Of a DNA stretch of 64,000 bases, positions 1 through 8,652 are shown piece after piece. Every line of letters starts with the position of its first letter. Position 1 is the first letter of the stretch. The notes under the pieces were generated by a model. That model searched no databases. It worked only from the letters and a program-made list of their open reading frames with translations, and was not told where the DNA came from. The stretch covers positions 238,444-302,443 of the forward strand of contig NZ_BMUI01000009.1 of NCBI RefSeq assembly GCF_014650115.1, given 5' to 3'. The translations under genes and the position numbers were made by a program. Origin of the DNA: Streptomyces olivaceoviridis (lineage in GTDB: Bacteria; Actinomycetota; Actinomycetes; Streptomycetales; Streptomycetaceae).

Positions 1-42
1 GCGGGCCGGTCACGCGCCGTACGGGTGAGAGCGGGACCGAAC

Positions 43-324
43 TCAGATACGACCCCGGCTGAGCTCCAGCAGGGTCATGGCCAGCGCGGTGCCCGGCTTG
101 CCGAGCGCGTCCCGGTAGCGGCCGAGGATCTCCATCTCGCGGGACAGGTGCACCCGACGCCCGCCGGAGGCGATACGGGTCTGCTGGACGACGGCGGAGA
201 CGGCCATCCGCTCCTGCACGAGACCGATGATCCGGTCGTCGAGCGCGTCGATGCGGTCACGGGCGTCGGCGATGATCGCCTCCGGTGCGGCGTCCTGTGC
301 GGTGTCCGGTGCGGTGGTGGTCAT
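43..324 (-). CDS. Chorismate mutase, AroQ type
   Basis: A 93-residue all-alpha chorismate mutase of the AroQ class, which converts chorismate to prephenate, the branch step to phenylalanine and tyrosine. The signature helix is visible: ARDRIDALDDRIIGLVQERM, followed by the conserved VVQQTR and later SREMEILGRYR, giving the Arg/Lys-rich active site of a small monofunctional mutase. The ATG at 324 is preceded by GAGGAG at a suitable distance. A longer reading back to 474 is open, but it covers the attenuator hairpin and leader peptide and has no such site. The gene is transcribed away from guaA. Regulation is probably by attenuation (see leader and hairpin entries). Function confidence is high. 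Confidence 0.92.
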   Translation of the reverse strand: MTTTAPDTAQDAAPEAIIADARDRIDALDDRIIGLVQERMAVSAVVQQTRIASGGRRVHLSREMEILGRYRDALGKPGTALAMTLLELSRGRI

Positions 325-378
325 GTCGGGCTCCTCGCTGGGATGAGTGCCCCGGAACGACACGGCCCGGAGAAACGA

Positions 379-413
379 CAGGCGCCCCGGGCCTTGTCGG
401 CCCGGGGCGCCTG
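379..413 (-). terminator. Attenuator/terminator hairpin before the chorismate mutase gene
   Basis: A perfect 15-bp inverted repeat (379-393 with 399-413, arm CAGGCGCCCCGGGCC) with a 5-nt loop. On the minus strand it is followed by a short T-rich stretch (TCGTTTCTCC). It lies about 20 nt after the stop of the Phe/Tyr leader peptide and 55 nt before the chorismate mutase ATG, the layout of a transcription attenuator. A competing antiterminator pairing was not worked out. Confidence 0.8.
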
Positions 414-433
414 GGAAGTCGCTTGGCGTCAGC

Positions 434-505
434 TCAAGCAGCACGACCATGGCAGCCGGCGGGCCGGGTGCCATAGGTAAAGACGAAGGTCGAGTGCTTG
501 CGCAT
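434..505 (-). CDS. Leader peptide with Phe-Val-Phe-Thr-Tyr run (attenuator leader)
   Basis: A 23-codon ORF beginning MRKHSTFVFTYGT and ending in TGA 20 nt before the attenuator hairpin. It carries two Phe and one Tyr codon within five positions, the products of the pathway its downstream gene serves. The Phe/Tyr codons include TTT and TAT, which are rare in this GC-rich genome, as expected if ribosome stalling is the sensor. A CATACT -10-like box (512-517, minus) ends six bases before the ATG, so the transcript may begin at or next to the ATG and be leaderless. Being a leader peptide is inference from position and composition. The ORF itself is directly visible. Confidence 0.8.
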   Translation of the reverse strand: MRKHSTFVFTYGTRPAGCHGRAA

Positions 506-556
506 GCGGTCAGTATGCCATGGCGGCTTCCCTCGTAGGCCGCCCGGCCACCCCGT

Positions 557-562
557 TAGAAT
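557..562 (+). promoter_or_regulatory. Probable -10 box of the guaA promoter
   Basis: TAGAAT lies 40 bp before the guaA GTG and is a near-consensus -10 hexamer. No convincing -35 box is seen 17-18 bp upstream. The divergent leader-peptide promoter overlaps this region. Confidence 0.45.
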
Positions 563-602
563 CGGAAGCACAGACCCCCGCCCGACCACCAGAAGGCACC
601 CC

Positions 603-2183
603 GTGTCATCAGCGACCCAGTCTGCCGCCACCCCCGACACCGTCCTGGTCGTCGACTTCGGCGCGCAGTACGCCCAGCTCATCGCCCGACGCGTCCGCGA
701 GGCGCGGGTCTACAGCGAGATCGTGCCCAGCACCACGCCGGTCGCCGAGATGCTCGCCAAGAACCCCGCGGCGATCATCCTCTCCGGCGGCCCCTCGTCC
801 GTGTACGAGGAGGGTGCCCCCACCCTCGACCGCGAGATCTTCGAGGCCGGCGTCCCCGTCTTCGGCATGTGCTACGGCTTCCAGCTCATGGCGCAGGCCC
901 TCGGCGGCACGGTCGACAACACCGGCGCCCGTGAGTACGGCCGTACGGACCTGCACGTCTCCAGGAACTCCTCCACCCTCTTCGAGGGCACCCCGGCCGA
1001 GCAGCACGTGTGGATGTCGCACGGCGACGCCTGCTCCGCCGCGCCCGAGGGCTTCGCGGTCACCGCCTCCACGGACGTCGTCCCGGTCGCCGCGTTCGAG
1101 AACGACGACAAGAAGCTCTACGGCGTCCAGTACCACCCCGAGGTCATGCACTCCACGCACGGCCAGCAGGTGCTGGAGCACTTCCTGTACCGCGGTGCCG
1201 GCCTGGAGCCGAACTGGACCACCGGCAACGTGATCGAGGAGCAGGTCGAGGCCATCCGCGAGCTGGTCGGTGACAAGCGCGCGATCTGCGGTCTGTCCGG
1301 CGGCGTGGACTCCGCCGTCGCCGCCGCCCTCGTCCAGAAGGCCATCGGCTCCCAGCTGACCTGCGTGTACGTCGACCACGGCTTGATGCGCAAGGGCGAG
1401 ACCGAGCAGGTCGAGAAGGACTTCGTCGCGGCCACCGGCGTACAGCTGAAGGTCGTCGACGCCGAGGAGCGCTTCCTCAAGGCGCTCGCCGGGGTCAGCG
1501 ACCCCGAGGAGAAGCGGAAGATCATCGGCCGGGAGTTCATCCGCGTCTTCGAGCAGGCGCAGGCCGAGATCATCGCCGACGAGGGCCCGGCCGTGGAGTT
1601 CCTGGTCCAGGGCACCCTCTACCCGGACGTCGTCGAGTCCGGCGGCGGCACCGGCACCGCGAACATCAAGTCGCACCACAACGTCGGCGGTCTGCCCGAG
1701 GACCTTGAGTTCAAGCTGATCGAGCCGCTGCGCAAGCTGTTCAAGGACGAGGTCCGCATGGTCGGCCAGGAGCTGGGCCTGCCGGAGGAGATCGTCCAGC
1801 GCCAGCCCTTCCCGGGGCCGGGCCTGGGCATCCGCATCGTCGGCGAGGTCACCAAGGAGCGGCTGGACCTGCTGCGCGAGGCCGACGCCATCGCCCGGGA
1901 GGAGCTGACCGCGGCCGGCCTGGACCGCGACATCTGGCAGTGCCCGGTGGTCCTGCTCGCCGACGTCCGCAGCGTGGGCGTCCAGGGCGACGGCCGCACC
2001 TACGGCCACCCGATCGTCCTGCGCCCGGTCTCCTCCGAGGACGCGATGACGGCCGACTGGTCGCGTCTGCCGTACGACGTGCTGGCGAAGATCTCCACCC
2101 GCATCACCAACGAGGTCCGTGACGTCAACCGGGTCGTCCTCGACGTGACGAGCAAGCCGCCGGGCACGATCGAGTGGGAGTAG
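603..2183 (+). CDS. guaA: GMP synthase (glutamine-hydrolysing)
   Basis: A 526-residue GMP synthase, the usual family length, which aminates XMP to GMP with glutamine and ATP in the cytoplasm. The N-terminal class I glutamine amidotransferase domain shows VDFGAQYAQLIARRVRE, the nucleophile loop GMCYGFQ (Cys90) and the triad GVQYHPEV. The ATP-pyrophosphatase domain has the P-loop GLSGGVDSAVAA (from residue 230). The C-terminal dimerisation domain contains PFPGPGLGIRI and ends KPPGTIEWE. The GTG at 603 was chosen because AGAAGG precedes it by seven bases. Further upstream codons in this frame run through the promoter. The gene ends four bases from the convergent oxidase-fold gene. Confidence 0.97.
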   Translation: MSSATQSAATPDTVLVVDFGAQYAQLIARRVREARVYSEIVPSTTPVAEMLAKNPAAIILSGGPSSVYEEGAPTLDREIFEAGVPVFGMCYGFQLMAQALGGTVDNTGAREYGRTDLHVSRNSSTLFEGTPAEQHVWMSHGDACSAAPEGFAVTASTDVVPVAAFENDDKKLYGVQYHPEVMHSTHGQQVLEHFLYRGAGLEPNWTTGNVIEEQVEAIRELVGDKRAICGLSGGVDSAVAAALVQKAIGSQLTCVYVDHGLMRKGETEQVEKDFVAATGVQLKVVDAEERFLKALAGVSDPEEKRKIIGREFIRVFEQAQAEIIADEGPAVEFLVQGTLYPDVVESGGGTGTANIKSHHNVGGLPEDLEFKLIEPLRKLFKDEVRMVGQELGLPEEIVQRQPFPGPGLGIRIVGEVTKERLDLLREADAIAREELTAAGLDRDIWQCPVVLLADVRSVGVQGDGRTYGHPIVLRPVSSEDAMTADWSRLPYDVLAKISTRITNEVRDVNRVVLDVTSKPPGTIEWE

Positions 2184-2186
2184 GCC

Positions 2187-2654
2187 CTACGCGCGCCTGA
2201 GCGTGCGCAGGGGCTCACCGGGTCTCCAGACCTGGGTGACCAGATACGTGTCGTCCTCGACGTAGGTCCGTACGACCTCCGTCAGCTCGGTGCGGAAGAG
2301 GTGGAACGGCTGCGGCGGTTCCACCTCTTCCACGTACGCGGCCCTGGCCCCGCCGTCCTCGACCTCGTACGCCCGCCCGCCGACCCGGACGTCCCCGCCG
2401 CCCATGTCCGTACCCGCGCCCGGGTTGGCCTGGAGGGTGAACCGGGGGTCGCGGCGCAGGTCGAGGGCTTTCACCGAGCCCGGCATCATGCCGAGCCACA
2501 GCTCTCCGCCCAGGAAGCGGACCTCGATCCCGGAGGTGCGGGGAGAGCCGTCCTTGCGGAGGGTCGCGAGGACATGGTGCCGGTGGGCGCCGAAGCGCTC
2601 CTCGGCGGTCTTCGCCAGACCGGGTACGGCGGTGCTGAAGGCTGCCCAGTTCAT
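2187..2654 (-). CDS. Pyridoxamine 5'-phosphate oxidase-like (flavin-binding split-barrel) protein
   Basis: About 155 residues with the split beta-barrel fold of the PNPOx-like family: HHVLATLRKDGSPRTSGIEV near the N terminus, ELWLGMMPGSVKALDLRRDPR in the middle and a C-terminal strand region TYLVTQVWRPGEPLRTL. Such proteins bind FMN, F420 or haem and act as small oxidoreductases. The substrate cannot be read from the sequence. The ATG at 2654 has GGTGAG nine bases upstream. An earlier in-frame ATG at 2684 is possible but has only a poorly spaced site. The gene converges on guaA with a three-base gap and diverges from the aldolase gene. Confidence 0.8.
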   Translation of the reverse strand: MNWAAFSTAVPGLAKTAEERFGAHRHHVLATLRKDGSPRTSGIEVRFLGGELWLGMMPGSVKALDLRRDPRFTLQANPGAGTDMGGGDVRVGGRAYEVEDGGARAAYVEEVEPPQPFHLFRTELTEVVRTYVEDDTYLVTQVWRPGEPLRTLRRA

Positions 2655-2787
2655 ACGGGCCAGTCTCACCGGCAATCCCGACATCCTCTGTCGGGTATGC
2701 GCGGCATCTTCACAGCACGGCTCTGCCCTTTCGCGCCGGACGGCGGTACCTTCCGGCCCGTACCGCTATCCCCGTACGGGAGGATCC

Positions 2788-3582
2788 ATGCACGGGCCCA
2801 CGCCGCCCCTGCCGCTGCCCACCGACCGGCTCCGGTTCGCCATGCCGCCGATGCACGACTCGCCCGAGGACGAGCGCCGGCACCGCAAGGAGCGGCTCGC
2901 GGGCGCCCTGCGGATCTTCGGGCGGGCGGGTTTCGAGGACGGTGTGTCGGGACACATCACGGCCCGCGACCCGGAGTTCACCGACTGCTTCTGGGTCAAC
3001 CCCTTCGGGATGCCGTTCAGGCACGTCACCGTCGGCGATCTCGTCCTCGTCAACCAGGACGGACAGGTCGTCGAGGGCCGCTACCACGTCAACCAGGCCG
3101 CGTTCACCGTGCACGCCCAGGTGCACGCCGCCCGCCCCGACGTCGTCGCCGTCGCCCACTGCCACTCCGTGCACGGCCGCGCCCTCGCCGCCCTCGGTGA
3201 CCTCATCGACCCCATCACCCAGGAGAGCTGCGCCTTCTACGAGGACCTCGCCCTGTACGACGCCTACACCGGCGTCACCGTGGACGCCGAGGAGGGCCGC
3301 CGGATCGCCACCGCGCTCGGCTCCCGCAAGGCCCTGGTGCTGCGCAACCACGGGCTGCTCACCGTCGGCGACTCGGTCGACGCGGCGGCCTGGTGGTTCC
3401 TCTCCCTGGACCGGTCCTGCCAGGTGCAGCTGCTGGCGAAGGCCGCGGGCCGCCCGGTGCTCATCGACCACAAGCTCGCCGTCGCCACCCGCGAACAGCT
3501 CGGCGGCGACCTCGTGGCCTGGATCAACTACCAGCCCCTGTGGCAGGACATCAGCCGCGGCGAACCGGACCTGCTCGGCTGA
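2788..3582 (+). CDS. Class II aldolase/adducin-family protein
   Basis: A 264-residue member of the zinc-dependent class II aldolase/adducin family (fuculose-phosphate aldolase type). Visible motifs are GFEDGVSGHITARDPE (substrate-binding loop), the zinc ligands in VAHCHSVHGRALA, and the later LVLRNHGLLTVGDSV, which supplies another histidine. The ATG at 2788 follows GGGAGGATCC, a strong ribosome site. The reading frame stays open far upstream but covers the divergent gene. Family members cleave or epimerise sugar phosphates or act on related ketones. The exact substrate is unknown. The gene stands alone and is followed by a small hairpin. Confidence 0.85.
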   Translation: MHGPTPPLPLPTDRLRFAMPPMHDSPEDERRHRKERLAGALRIFGRAGFEDGVSGHITARDPEFTDCFWVNPFGMPFRHVTVGDLVLVNQDGQVVEGRYHVNQAAFTVHAQVHAARPDVVAVAHCHSVHGRALAALGDLIDPITQESCAFYEDLALYDAYTGVTVDAEEGRRIATALGSRKALVLRNHGLLTVGDSVDAAAWWFLSLDRSCQVQLLAKAAGRPVLIDHKLAVATREQLGGDLVAWINYQPLWQDISRGEPDLLG

Positions 3583-3600
3583 CGCACCGCGAGCGGTGCG
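3583..3600 (+). terminator. Small hairpin after the aldolase gene
   Basis: CGCACCG and CGGTGCG (3583-3589, 3594-3600) form a short GC-rich stem with a four-base loop directly after the stop codon. There is no U-tract. It is a weak terminator candidate only. Confidence 0.35.
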
Positions 3601-3790
3601 GTCCGTGACCGATCCGCCGCCGGGTCGACACGGCGGTACCGGCTTCACCCCCGGTGACCCGGCCCCGGCGCGCCGGAGGGCCCGCGTAGGGCACAATTCG
3701 CTGTCATCACAGGGGAGTTGCCCGGCCGTCGTACCCCACCACGGGGCCGGCGGCCGGATCGGCAGGTCGCGGGGAAGGCGGGCGTCGGGC

Positions 3791-5071
3791 GTGGCGGTGC
3801 AGAAGGCGGGAGGGCACACGGATGCCGACGGCGTCCACGAGGGCGGCTGCACCTGCGGGGACTGTCCGCACGGCGCCCGCGAGGGACACCGGCGGGCCGT
3901 CGCCGCGTTCCTGCGCCGGCGCGACGAGTTCGCCGCCGGCCGGGGGCTGCCCGCGGCCGTCGCCCACTCCGCCTCCGCGTCCCGCCAGTGGGTCTCCGAG
4001 GAACTGACCCAGCGGGCCGAGGCCGTGGCCGAACAGAGCCGGGCCGAGGGCGCGGCCCGGCTCGCCCGGCTGTGGCTGCGGACGCTGTACGCGGTCTGGG
4101 GCGCGGTCATCGCGCTGCTGCTGGCCGAGGCGCTCACCGCGATCGGCGCGGGCTGGACCGGCGCCCGCACCGCGGCCCTGCTCGCCGCGCTCGCCGTCGC
4201 CGCCGCGCTCACCACCGCCTGCTTCTTCCACCGGGCGCGCGGCGGAGCGCTCGCACCGGTGATCGGCGAGGACAACCGCGTCTCCACCTCCCGTACCGTC
4301 GCCGCCTGCTGGGTCCTTTTCGTCGCGTACGCCGTCCTGCTGCTCGCCGCCCGTCTGGCCGCCGCCTCCGACCACGCCGAACGCGACGCGCTGCTCGTGG
4401 GCCTCGACCTGGCGCGCGGCGCCGGCGTGGTGACCGTCCTCGCCGTGGTGTGCGGCGTCGCCGTGCTGGTCCGTCGGGTGGTGGGCCTGCGCGTCCTCGC
4501 CCAGCGGCTGCAAAAGGTGCCCGCCCACCGCCCGCGCGCCGCCGACCTGCTCACCGACGACTCCGGCCGGGGCGCCTTCACCGACATCCAGTACGTCGCC
4601 ATGAGCGCCGTCGCCCTGCTGTTCGCCGCCGTACGACTGGCCCGCCGCCCCGACCAGCTGCCCGACCTCCCCTGGGGCCTGGGCGTGATCGTGCTGATCT
4701 CGGCCGCGACCTACCTGGCCGGCAAGTACGCCGAGGGCGGCCGGCCGGTGATCCTCTCGGTGGTCCGCGCCCGCGAACCCGGCGACCTCGACGGCCCGAT
4801 CCGCACCGGCGACGACATCGAGATCCGCGGCAGCGGCTTCGTGCCGCCCGGTGCCCAGAGCGCCGACCGGCTCTCCCGCATGGTCGTCCGCATCGGCGCG
4901 GTCGACGTGCACGTCCCCCTGGTCCCGGTCACGGGCGGCTTCCGCAACCCCACGGACAACGCCCTGACCGTGCCCGTACCGGCCGAGGTGGAGCCCGGCG
5001 CGGTGGAGGTGCAGGTGGTGACCGCGGCCGGTGTGACGACCAACCGGTGCGTCGTCCAGGTGACGGAGTGA
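3791..5071 (+). CDS. Multi-span membrane protein with C-terminal Ig-like (IPT/TIG-type) domain
   Basis: About 426 residues. The N-terminal 95 residues are soluble, with two CxC-like pairs (GGCTCGDCPHG). Five to six hydrophobic segments follow (roughly residues 98-120, 125-150, 170-195, 205-235, 270-320), including LYAVWGAVIALLLAEALTAI. The C-terminal ~100 residues (PVILSVVRAREPGDLDGPIR onward) look like an immunoglobulin/IPT-type beta domain: DDIEIRGSGF, then VEVQVVTAAGVTTNRCVVQV. I do not recognise a named family. The start is uncertain: GTG at 3791 or 3797 are the plausible in-frame starts, with GGGGAAGG somewhat far upstream. The stop codon lies inside a 16-bp tandem repeat. Confidence 0.7.
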   Translation: MAVQKAGGHTDADGVHEGGCTCGDCPHGAREGHRRAVAAFLRRRDEFAAGRGLPAAVAHSASASRQWVSEELTQRAEAVAEQSRAEGAARLARLWLRTLYAVWGAVIALLLAEALTAIGAGWTGARTAALLAALAVAAALTTACFFHRARGGALAPVIGEDNRVSTSRTVAACWVLFVAYAVLLLAARLAAASDHAERDALLVGLDLARGAGVVTVLAVVCGVAVLVRRVVGLRVLAQRLQKVPAHRPRAADLLTDDSGRGAFTDIQYVAMSAVALLFAAVRLARRPDQLPDLPWGLGVIVLISAATYLAGKYAEGGRPVILSVVRAREPGDLDGPIRTGDDIEIRGSGFVPPGAQSADRLSRMVVRIGAVDVHVPLVPVTGGFRNPTDNALTVPVPAEVEPGAVEVQVVTAAGVTTNRCVVQVTE

Positions 5072-5107
5072 ACGGGTGACGGAGTGAACGGGTGACGGAG
5101 TGAACGG
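5060..5107 (+). repeat. Three perfect 16-bp tandem repeats across a stop codon
   Basis: The unit GTGACGGAGTGAACGG occurs three times without a mismatch (5060-5075, 5076-5091, 5092-5107), followed by a degenerate partial copy. The first copy encodes the last residues and stop of the upstream membrane protein, so the array looks like slippage duplication of the gene end. No function is seen. Confidence 0.9.
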
Positions 5108-5218
5108 GTGAGGGGTGAATGGCCCGTCCGGGAAGGGGTTTTCGTACTTTCGCCCGGCTTCCTGCCGTGATCCTCGCTAAAGTTGCCGCCAACCGCGGAC
5201 GCGGTGGGGGGTACGGGG

Positions 5219-8200
5219 ATGCGGGAACTCGGCGCGCCGATACGCGCGATGATCCATGCGGCGATGTCCGAACCGGACGCGCTGAGGCTGTGGTCGTCCG
5301 TCGCGCCGGAAGAGGTACTGGCGTCGGAGACCCACCGCAACATCGCGATGCACGTCTTCGACCACCGCGACCTGCTCACCCCGGCGCACGCCGCCGCGGA
5401 CCCGGACGTCCTCGACGCCGTGTACCTGGCGGCCACCTACTACCTGGAGCGCTTGCAGCACCTGCCCGAAGGGGAGAGCTGGGAGGGGTACGCCTGCACC
5501 TTCCTCTTACGGATCGTGCACGCGGCGCGGCCCGCCGCCGTACCGCAGCCGCTGCGTGACGCCTTCGCCGAGCGCCCGCCGCAGGACGTGCCGCCGTACG
5601 AGACCGTGCACGCCGTGGGCAGGGCACTGCTCGCCGCCGGCACCGCCGGGAAGGACCCGGACGCGGTCCTGGCGGCCGGCGTGCTCCTGGCGCACGCCTG
5701 GGAGGAAGCCCGCGGCGGGGAGTCCGGGCCGCACATCGCCTTCGGCTTCGCCACCGGCCTCCTCGCGATGGCCGACCTCGGCGCCGGCCCGCGGGACGCG
5801 CGAGCGCGCGGGATCACCCTCATGCGCCTGGCCCTCGCCGAACTGCCCGCCGACGACCAGTTCCGCGACGCGATGCTGGCCGCCCTCGCGTCGGAGCTGG
5901 CCAAGGCACCACGTCAGACACCGGACGAAGCAAGCCTGGCGGCCGACGTGACCGCCTACATGCGACAGGGCGGCCTGGAACGCCTCGAAGCGGCCGTCGA
6001 GCGGCTCCGCACGGCCCTGGCGACGTCCGCGACCGGGGAACCGGAGCGCAGCCTGCGCCGCGCCGAACTGGGGCAGGTGCTGCGGATGCGGTTCGAGACC
6101 ACGGGCGAGCTGACCGACCTCGACGCCTCGGTCACCGAGCTGCGGACCGCACTCGCGAGCGGGGCACTGGACACCGAGAGCCGGGCGTCGGTCGCCTCCT
6201 TCCTCGGCCTCGCCCAGCTCGACCGGTACGTCCACTCCCAGGACCCCGCCGACCTCGACGCGGCCACGAGCGCCGTCCGGGACGGCTGCGACCCCGCCGT
6301 GGCCGCCTCGCCGGCCCACCCCCAGCGGCTGACCAACCTGGCCGCCGTCCTCACCGCGCGATTCGACCGGTACGAGCGCGAGGCCGACCTCGACGAGGCC
6401 GTCGAGCACCTGACCTACGCCGTGACCGCCACGCCGCCGGCCCAGCACGACCACCCCGTGATGGCGGTCAAGCTGGCCGTCGCGCTGCGCAGACGCGGCA
6501 CCCACCAGCGTCAGCCCGCGGACCTGCGCCGGGCCGAGGCGATCCTGCGGCAGATCGCGGACGGCTCCCCGGACACCGGCCCCACCCGGCAGCTCGCGCG
6601 GATGGAGCTGGCGGAACTGCTGGCGGAGCGGGGCACGCTCTTCGACGACGAGCAGGACATCGCCGACGCCATCGACCAGTACCGCGCCACCGCTCTCACG
6701 CCCACCGAGGACATCCGCACCCGTCTGCGCTCCGCCTACGGGTGGGGCGTCCACGCGGTCACGCTGGGTGCTCTGGACCTCGCCCGCGAGGGCTTCCGCC
6801 TGGCGCTGACCGAACTGCTGCCCAAGCTGACCGGTCCCGCGCTGGGCCGGGAGTCGCAGGAGACCCGGCTGCGCGAGGTGTCCTCGCTGGCCACCGTCGC
6901 CGCGACCGCCTCCGTCATGGCCGGGCGGCCCCGGGAAGCACTCGTCCGGCTGGAACAGGGCCGCGGTGTCCTGCTGGCCCAGGCCCTGCGGCTGCGCGGT
7001 CGGCACGACGACCTCTCCGCCGCCTCACCCGAACTCGCCGATCGGTTCGAGCGGGTCTGTGCCGAGCTGGTCGCGCGGCAACGCGGCCCCGAGGAACGCA
7101 AGGCGGCCGCGGCCGAGTTCGACCAGGTGGTCAGGGACATCCGCGCCCTGGAGACGTGGGAGGACTTCCAGGAGCCGCTCGGCTGGGAACGGTTGAGCGA
7201 GGCCGCGGCAGACGGTCCCGTGGCCGTGGTCAACGTGTCCGCGTGGGGCTGCTTCGTGCTGCTCGTGACCCGGCCGCCCGGCCGCCCCGGCCGCGTGGAG
7301 ACGCTGACGCTCGACGTCACCGAGGACGACATCGACCGACGCGCCGGAGCCTTCCGCACCGCCGTGACCCGGCTGCGGGAAACGACGGGCCGCGAGCGCC
7401 TGCGGGCGGACAGGGAACTGAAGGACACGCTGCGCTGGCTGGGGGCCCGCATCGTGCGTCCCGTCCTCGCCCACCTGGACCTGGCCGGACCGGCGGACCC
7501 CGGCGTGCCCCCGCCGCGGCTGTGGTGGTGCCCGACCGGGGTGCTGTCCCTCCTCCCGCTGCACGCCGCCGTGCTGGAGGAGGGGTCCGACGGGCCGGTG
7601 TACACCCACGACCGGGTCGTCTCCTCCTTCACCCCGACCCTGGGCGCCCTGCTGCACGCCCGCTCCCAGCCGGTCACCGGCGAGAACCCGGCCTCCCTCC
7701 TGGCCGTGGCCGTGGACGCCGGCGGCGCGCACCCCCCGCTGGCCGCCCTGGACGACGAACTGGCCGTCACCGGCGGACTGCCGGGCCGCCGGGACGTGCT
7801 GCGCGGCACCGAGGCCACGCCCCGGGCGGTGCTGGCCGCGCTGCGCGGACACACCCACGCCCACCTGGCCTGCCACGGCGTACGGGACCCCGGGGACCCC
7901 GCGCGCAGCCGACTGCTCCTGCACGGCGGGGAACTCACCCTGCGCGAACTGGCGGGGGAACGGCTGACGGACGCCCGGTTCGCCTACCTCTCCGCCTGCC
8001 ACAGCGCCGCACCCGGCGAGGAACTGGCCGACGAGGTCATCTCGGTGGCCTCCGCCTTCCAGCTCTGCGGCTACCGGCAGGTGATCGGAAGCCTGTGGAC
8101 CGTCGACGACCGGATGGGCCCCCTGCTCGCCGCGGAGGTGTACCGCCATCTCGCCGCCCCCGGCACCCCGCCCGCCGCCGTCGCCCTGCACCGGGCCATC

Positions 8201-8272
8201 GGGGTGCTGCGAGAGCACCCCCGCTACCGCGATCCGCTGTTCTGGGGCTCGGTCATTCACCACGGACTGTGA
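5219..8272 (+). CDS. TPR-like repeat protein with C-terminal CHAT (caspase-like) protease domain
   Basis: A 1017-residue protein. Roughly residues 50-640 are helical, TPR-like repeats, for example DLDASVTELRTAL, DLDAATSAVRDG and DLDEAVEHLTYAV. The C-terminal ~320 residues form a CHAT domain, the caspase/separase-like cysteine protease fold. The catalytic His lies in HLACHGVRDP (His886) and the Cys in YLSACHSA (Cys927), followed by the typical QVIGSLWTVDD. The ATG at 5219 follows a GGGGGG tract. A TTA codon (5507-5509, Leu97) makes translation likely to depend on the bldA leucyl-tRNA. It is the first gene of a three-gene unit with a small cysteine-rich protein and a membrane protein. The role is unknown; CHAT proteins often act in proteolytic signalling or self-versus-invader conflict. 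Confidence 0.85.
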   Translation: MRELGAPIRAMIHAAMSEPDALRLWSSVAPEEVLASETHRNIAMHVFDHRDLLTPAHAAADPDVLDAVYLAATYYLERLQHLPEGESWEGYACTFLLRIVHAARPAAVPQPLRDAFAERPPQDVPPYETVHAVGRALLAAGTAGKDPDAVLAAGVLLAHAWEEARGGESGPHIAFGFATGLLAMADLGAGPRDARARGITLMRLALAELPADDQFRDAMLAALASELAKAPRQTPDEASLAADVTAYMRQGGLERLEAAVERLRTALATSATGEPERSLRRAELGQVLRMRFETTGELTDLDASVTELRTALASGALDTESRASVASFLGLAQLDRYVHSQDPADLDAATSAVRDGCDPAVAASPAHPQRLTNLAAVLTARFDRYEREADLDEAVEHLTYAVTATPPAQHDHPVMAVKLAVALRRRGTHQRQPADLRRAEAILRQIADGSPDTGPTRQLARMELAELLAERGTLFDDEQDIADAIDQYRATALTPTEDIRTRLRSAYGWGVHAVTLGALDLAREGFRLALTELLPKLTGPALGRESQETRLREVSSLATVAATASVMAGRPREALVRLEQGRGVLLAQALRLRGRHDDLSAASPELADRFERVCAELVARQRGPEERKAAAAEFDQVVRDIRALETWEDFQEPLGWERLSEAAADGPVAVVNVSAWGCFVLLVTRPPGRPGRVETLTLDVTEDDIDRRAGAFRTAVTRLRETTGRERLRADRELKDTLRWLGARIVRPVLAHLDLAGPADPGVPPPRLWWCPTGVLSLLPLHAAVLEEGSDGPVYTHDRVVSSFTPTLGALLHARSQPVTGENPASLLAVAVDAGGAHPPLAALDDELAVTGGLPGRRDVLRGTEATPRAVLAALRGHTHAHLACHGVRDPGDPARSRLLLHGGELTLRELAGERLTDARFAYLSACHSAAPGEELADEVISVASAFQLCGYRQVIGSLWTVDDRMGPLLAAEVYRHLAAPGTPPAAVALHRAIGVLREHPRYRDPLFWGSVIHHGL

Positions 8273-8283
8273 GGAGTTGCCCG

Positions 8284-8649
8284 GTGGACGACGAACGCAG
8301 ACTCCGCGCCGACTTCTGCGCGGCGCTCGAATGGCTGCCCGAGGAGCAGGAAGCAGCCGCACTGCGCGCCGCCGTGCGGTCCGTGCTCGACGGCACGGCC
8401 ACGGTACGGCAGGCGATCGACGCCCTGGGCGTGCCGGAACACGTCCTGACCGGCCCGGAGAGCGCGGTACGCGGCTGGGAGCCGGGTGACTCCCTCCTCC
8501 CCGGTGCCGTGGCCCGCGCCGGCGGTGAGGTCTACCGCTGCCCCGAAGGCTGGTGCGGGCTGAACGAGCCCCGGCGGCCGAGCGGCACCCTCCCGGCCGG
8601 CGGGCGCTGCTGGCTGCACGACAGACCGCTGCGCGTCGTGGAGGCCTGA
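8284..8649 (+). CDS. Small Cys/His-rich protein of the CHAT cassette
   Basis: A 121-residue protein. The first half is a predicted helical region (LRADFCAALEWLPEEQEAAA and following). The C-terminal third, YRCPEGWCGLNEP...GRCWLHD, places three cysteines and one histidine in a spacing compatible with a small zinc ribbon. The GTG start at 8284 has GAGGAG ten bases upstream, right at the stop of the CHAT gene, so the two are probably translationally coupled. I do not recognise a named family. Its position suggests an adaptor or regulator of the CHAT protease, which is inference only. Confidence 0.7.
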   Translation: MDDERRLRADFCAALEWLPEEQEAAALRAAVRSVLDGTATVRQAIDALGVPEHVLTGPESAVRGWEPGDSLLPGAVARAGGEVYRCPEGWCGLNEPRRPSGTLPAGGRCWLHDRPLRVVEA

Positions 8650-8652
8650 CCG

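Noticed and set aside
43..474. A 143-residue chorismate mutase starting at 474
   Set aside because: The extension reads through the attenuator hairpin in a different frame from the leader peptide, and the ATG at 324 has GAGGAG in the right place.
2710..4602. A 630-codon minus-strand frame opposite the aldolase and membrane protein genes
   Set aside because: Low-complexity Arg/Ser/Ala/Thr sequence; it overlaps two well-supported plus-strand genes.
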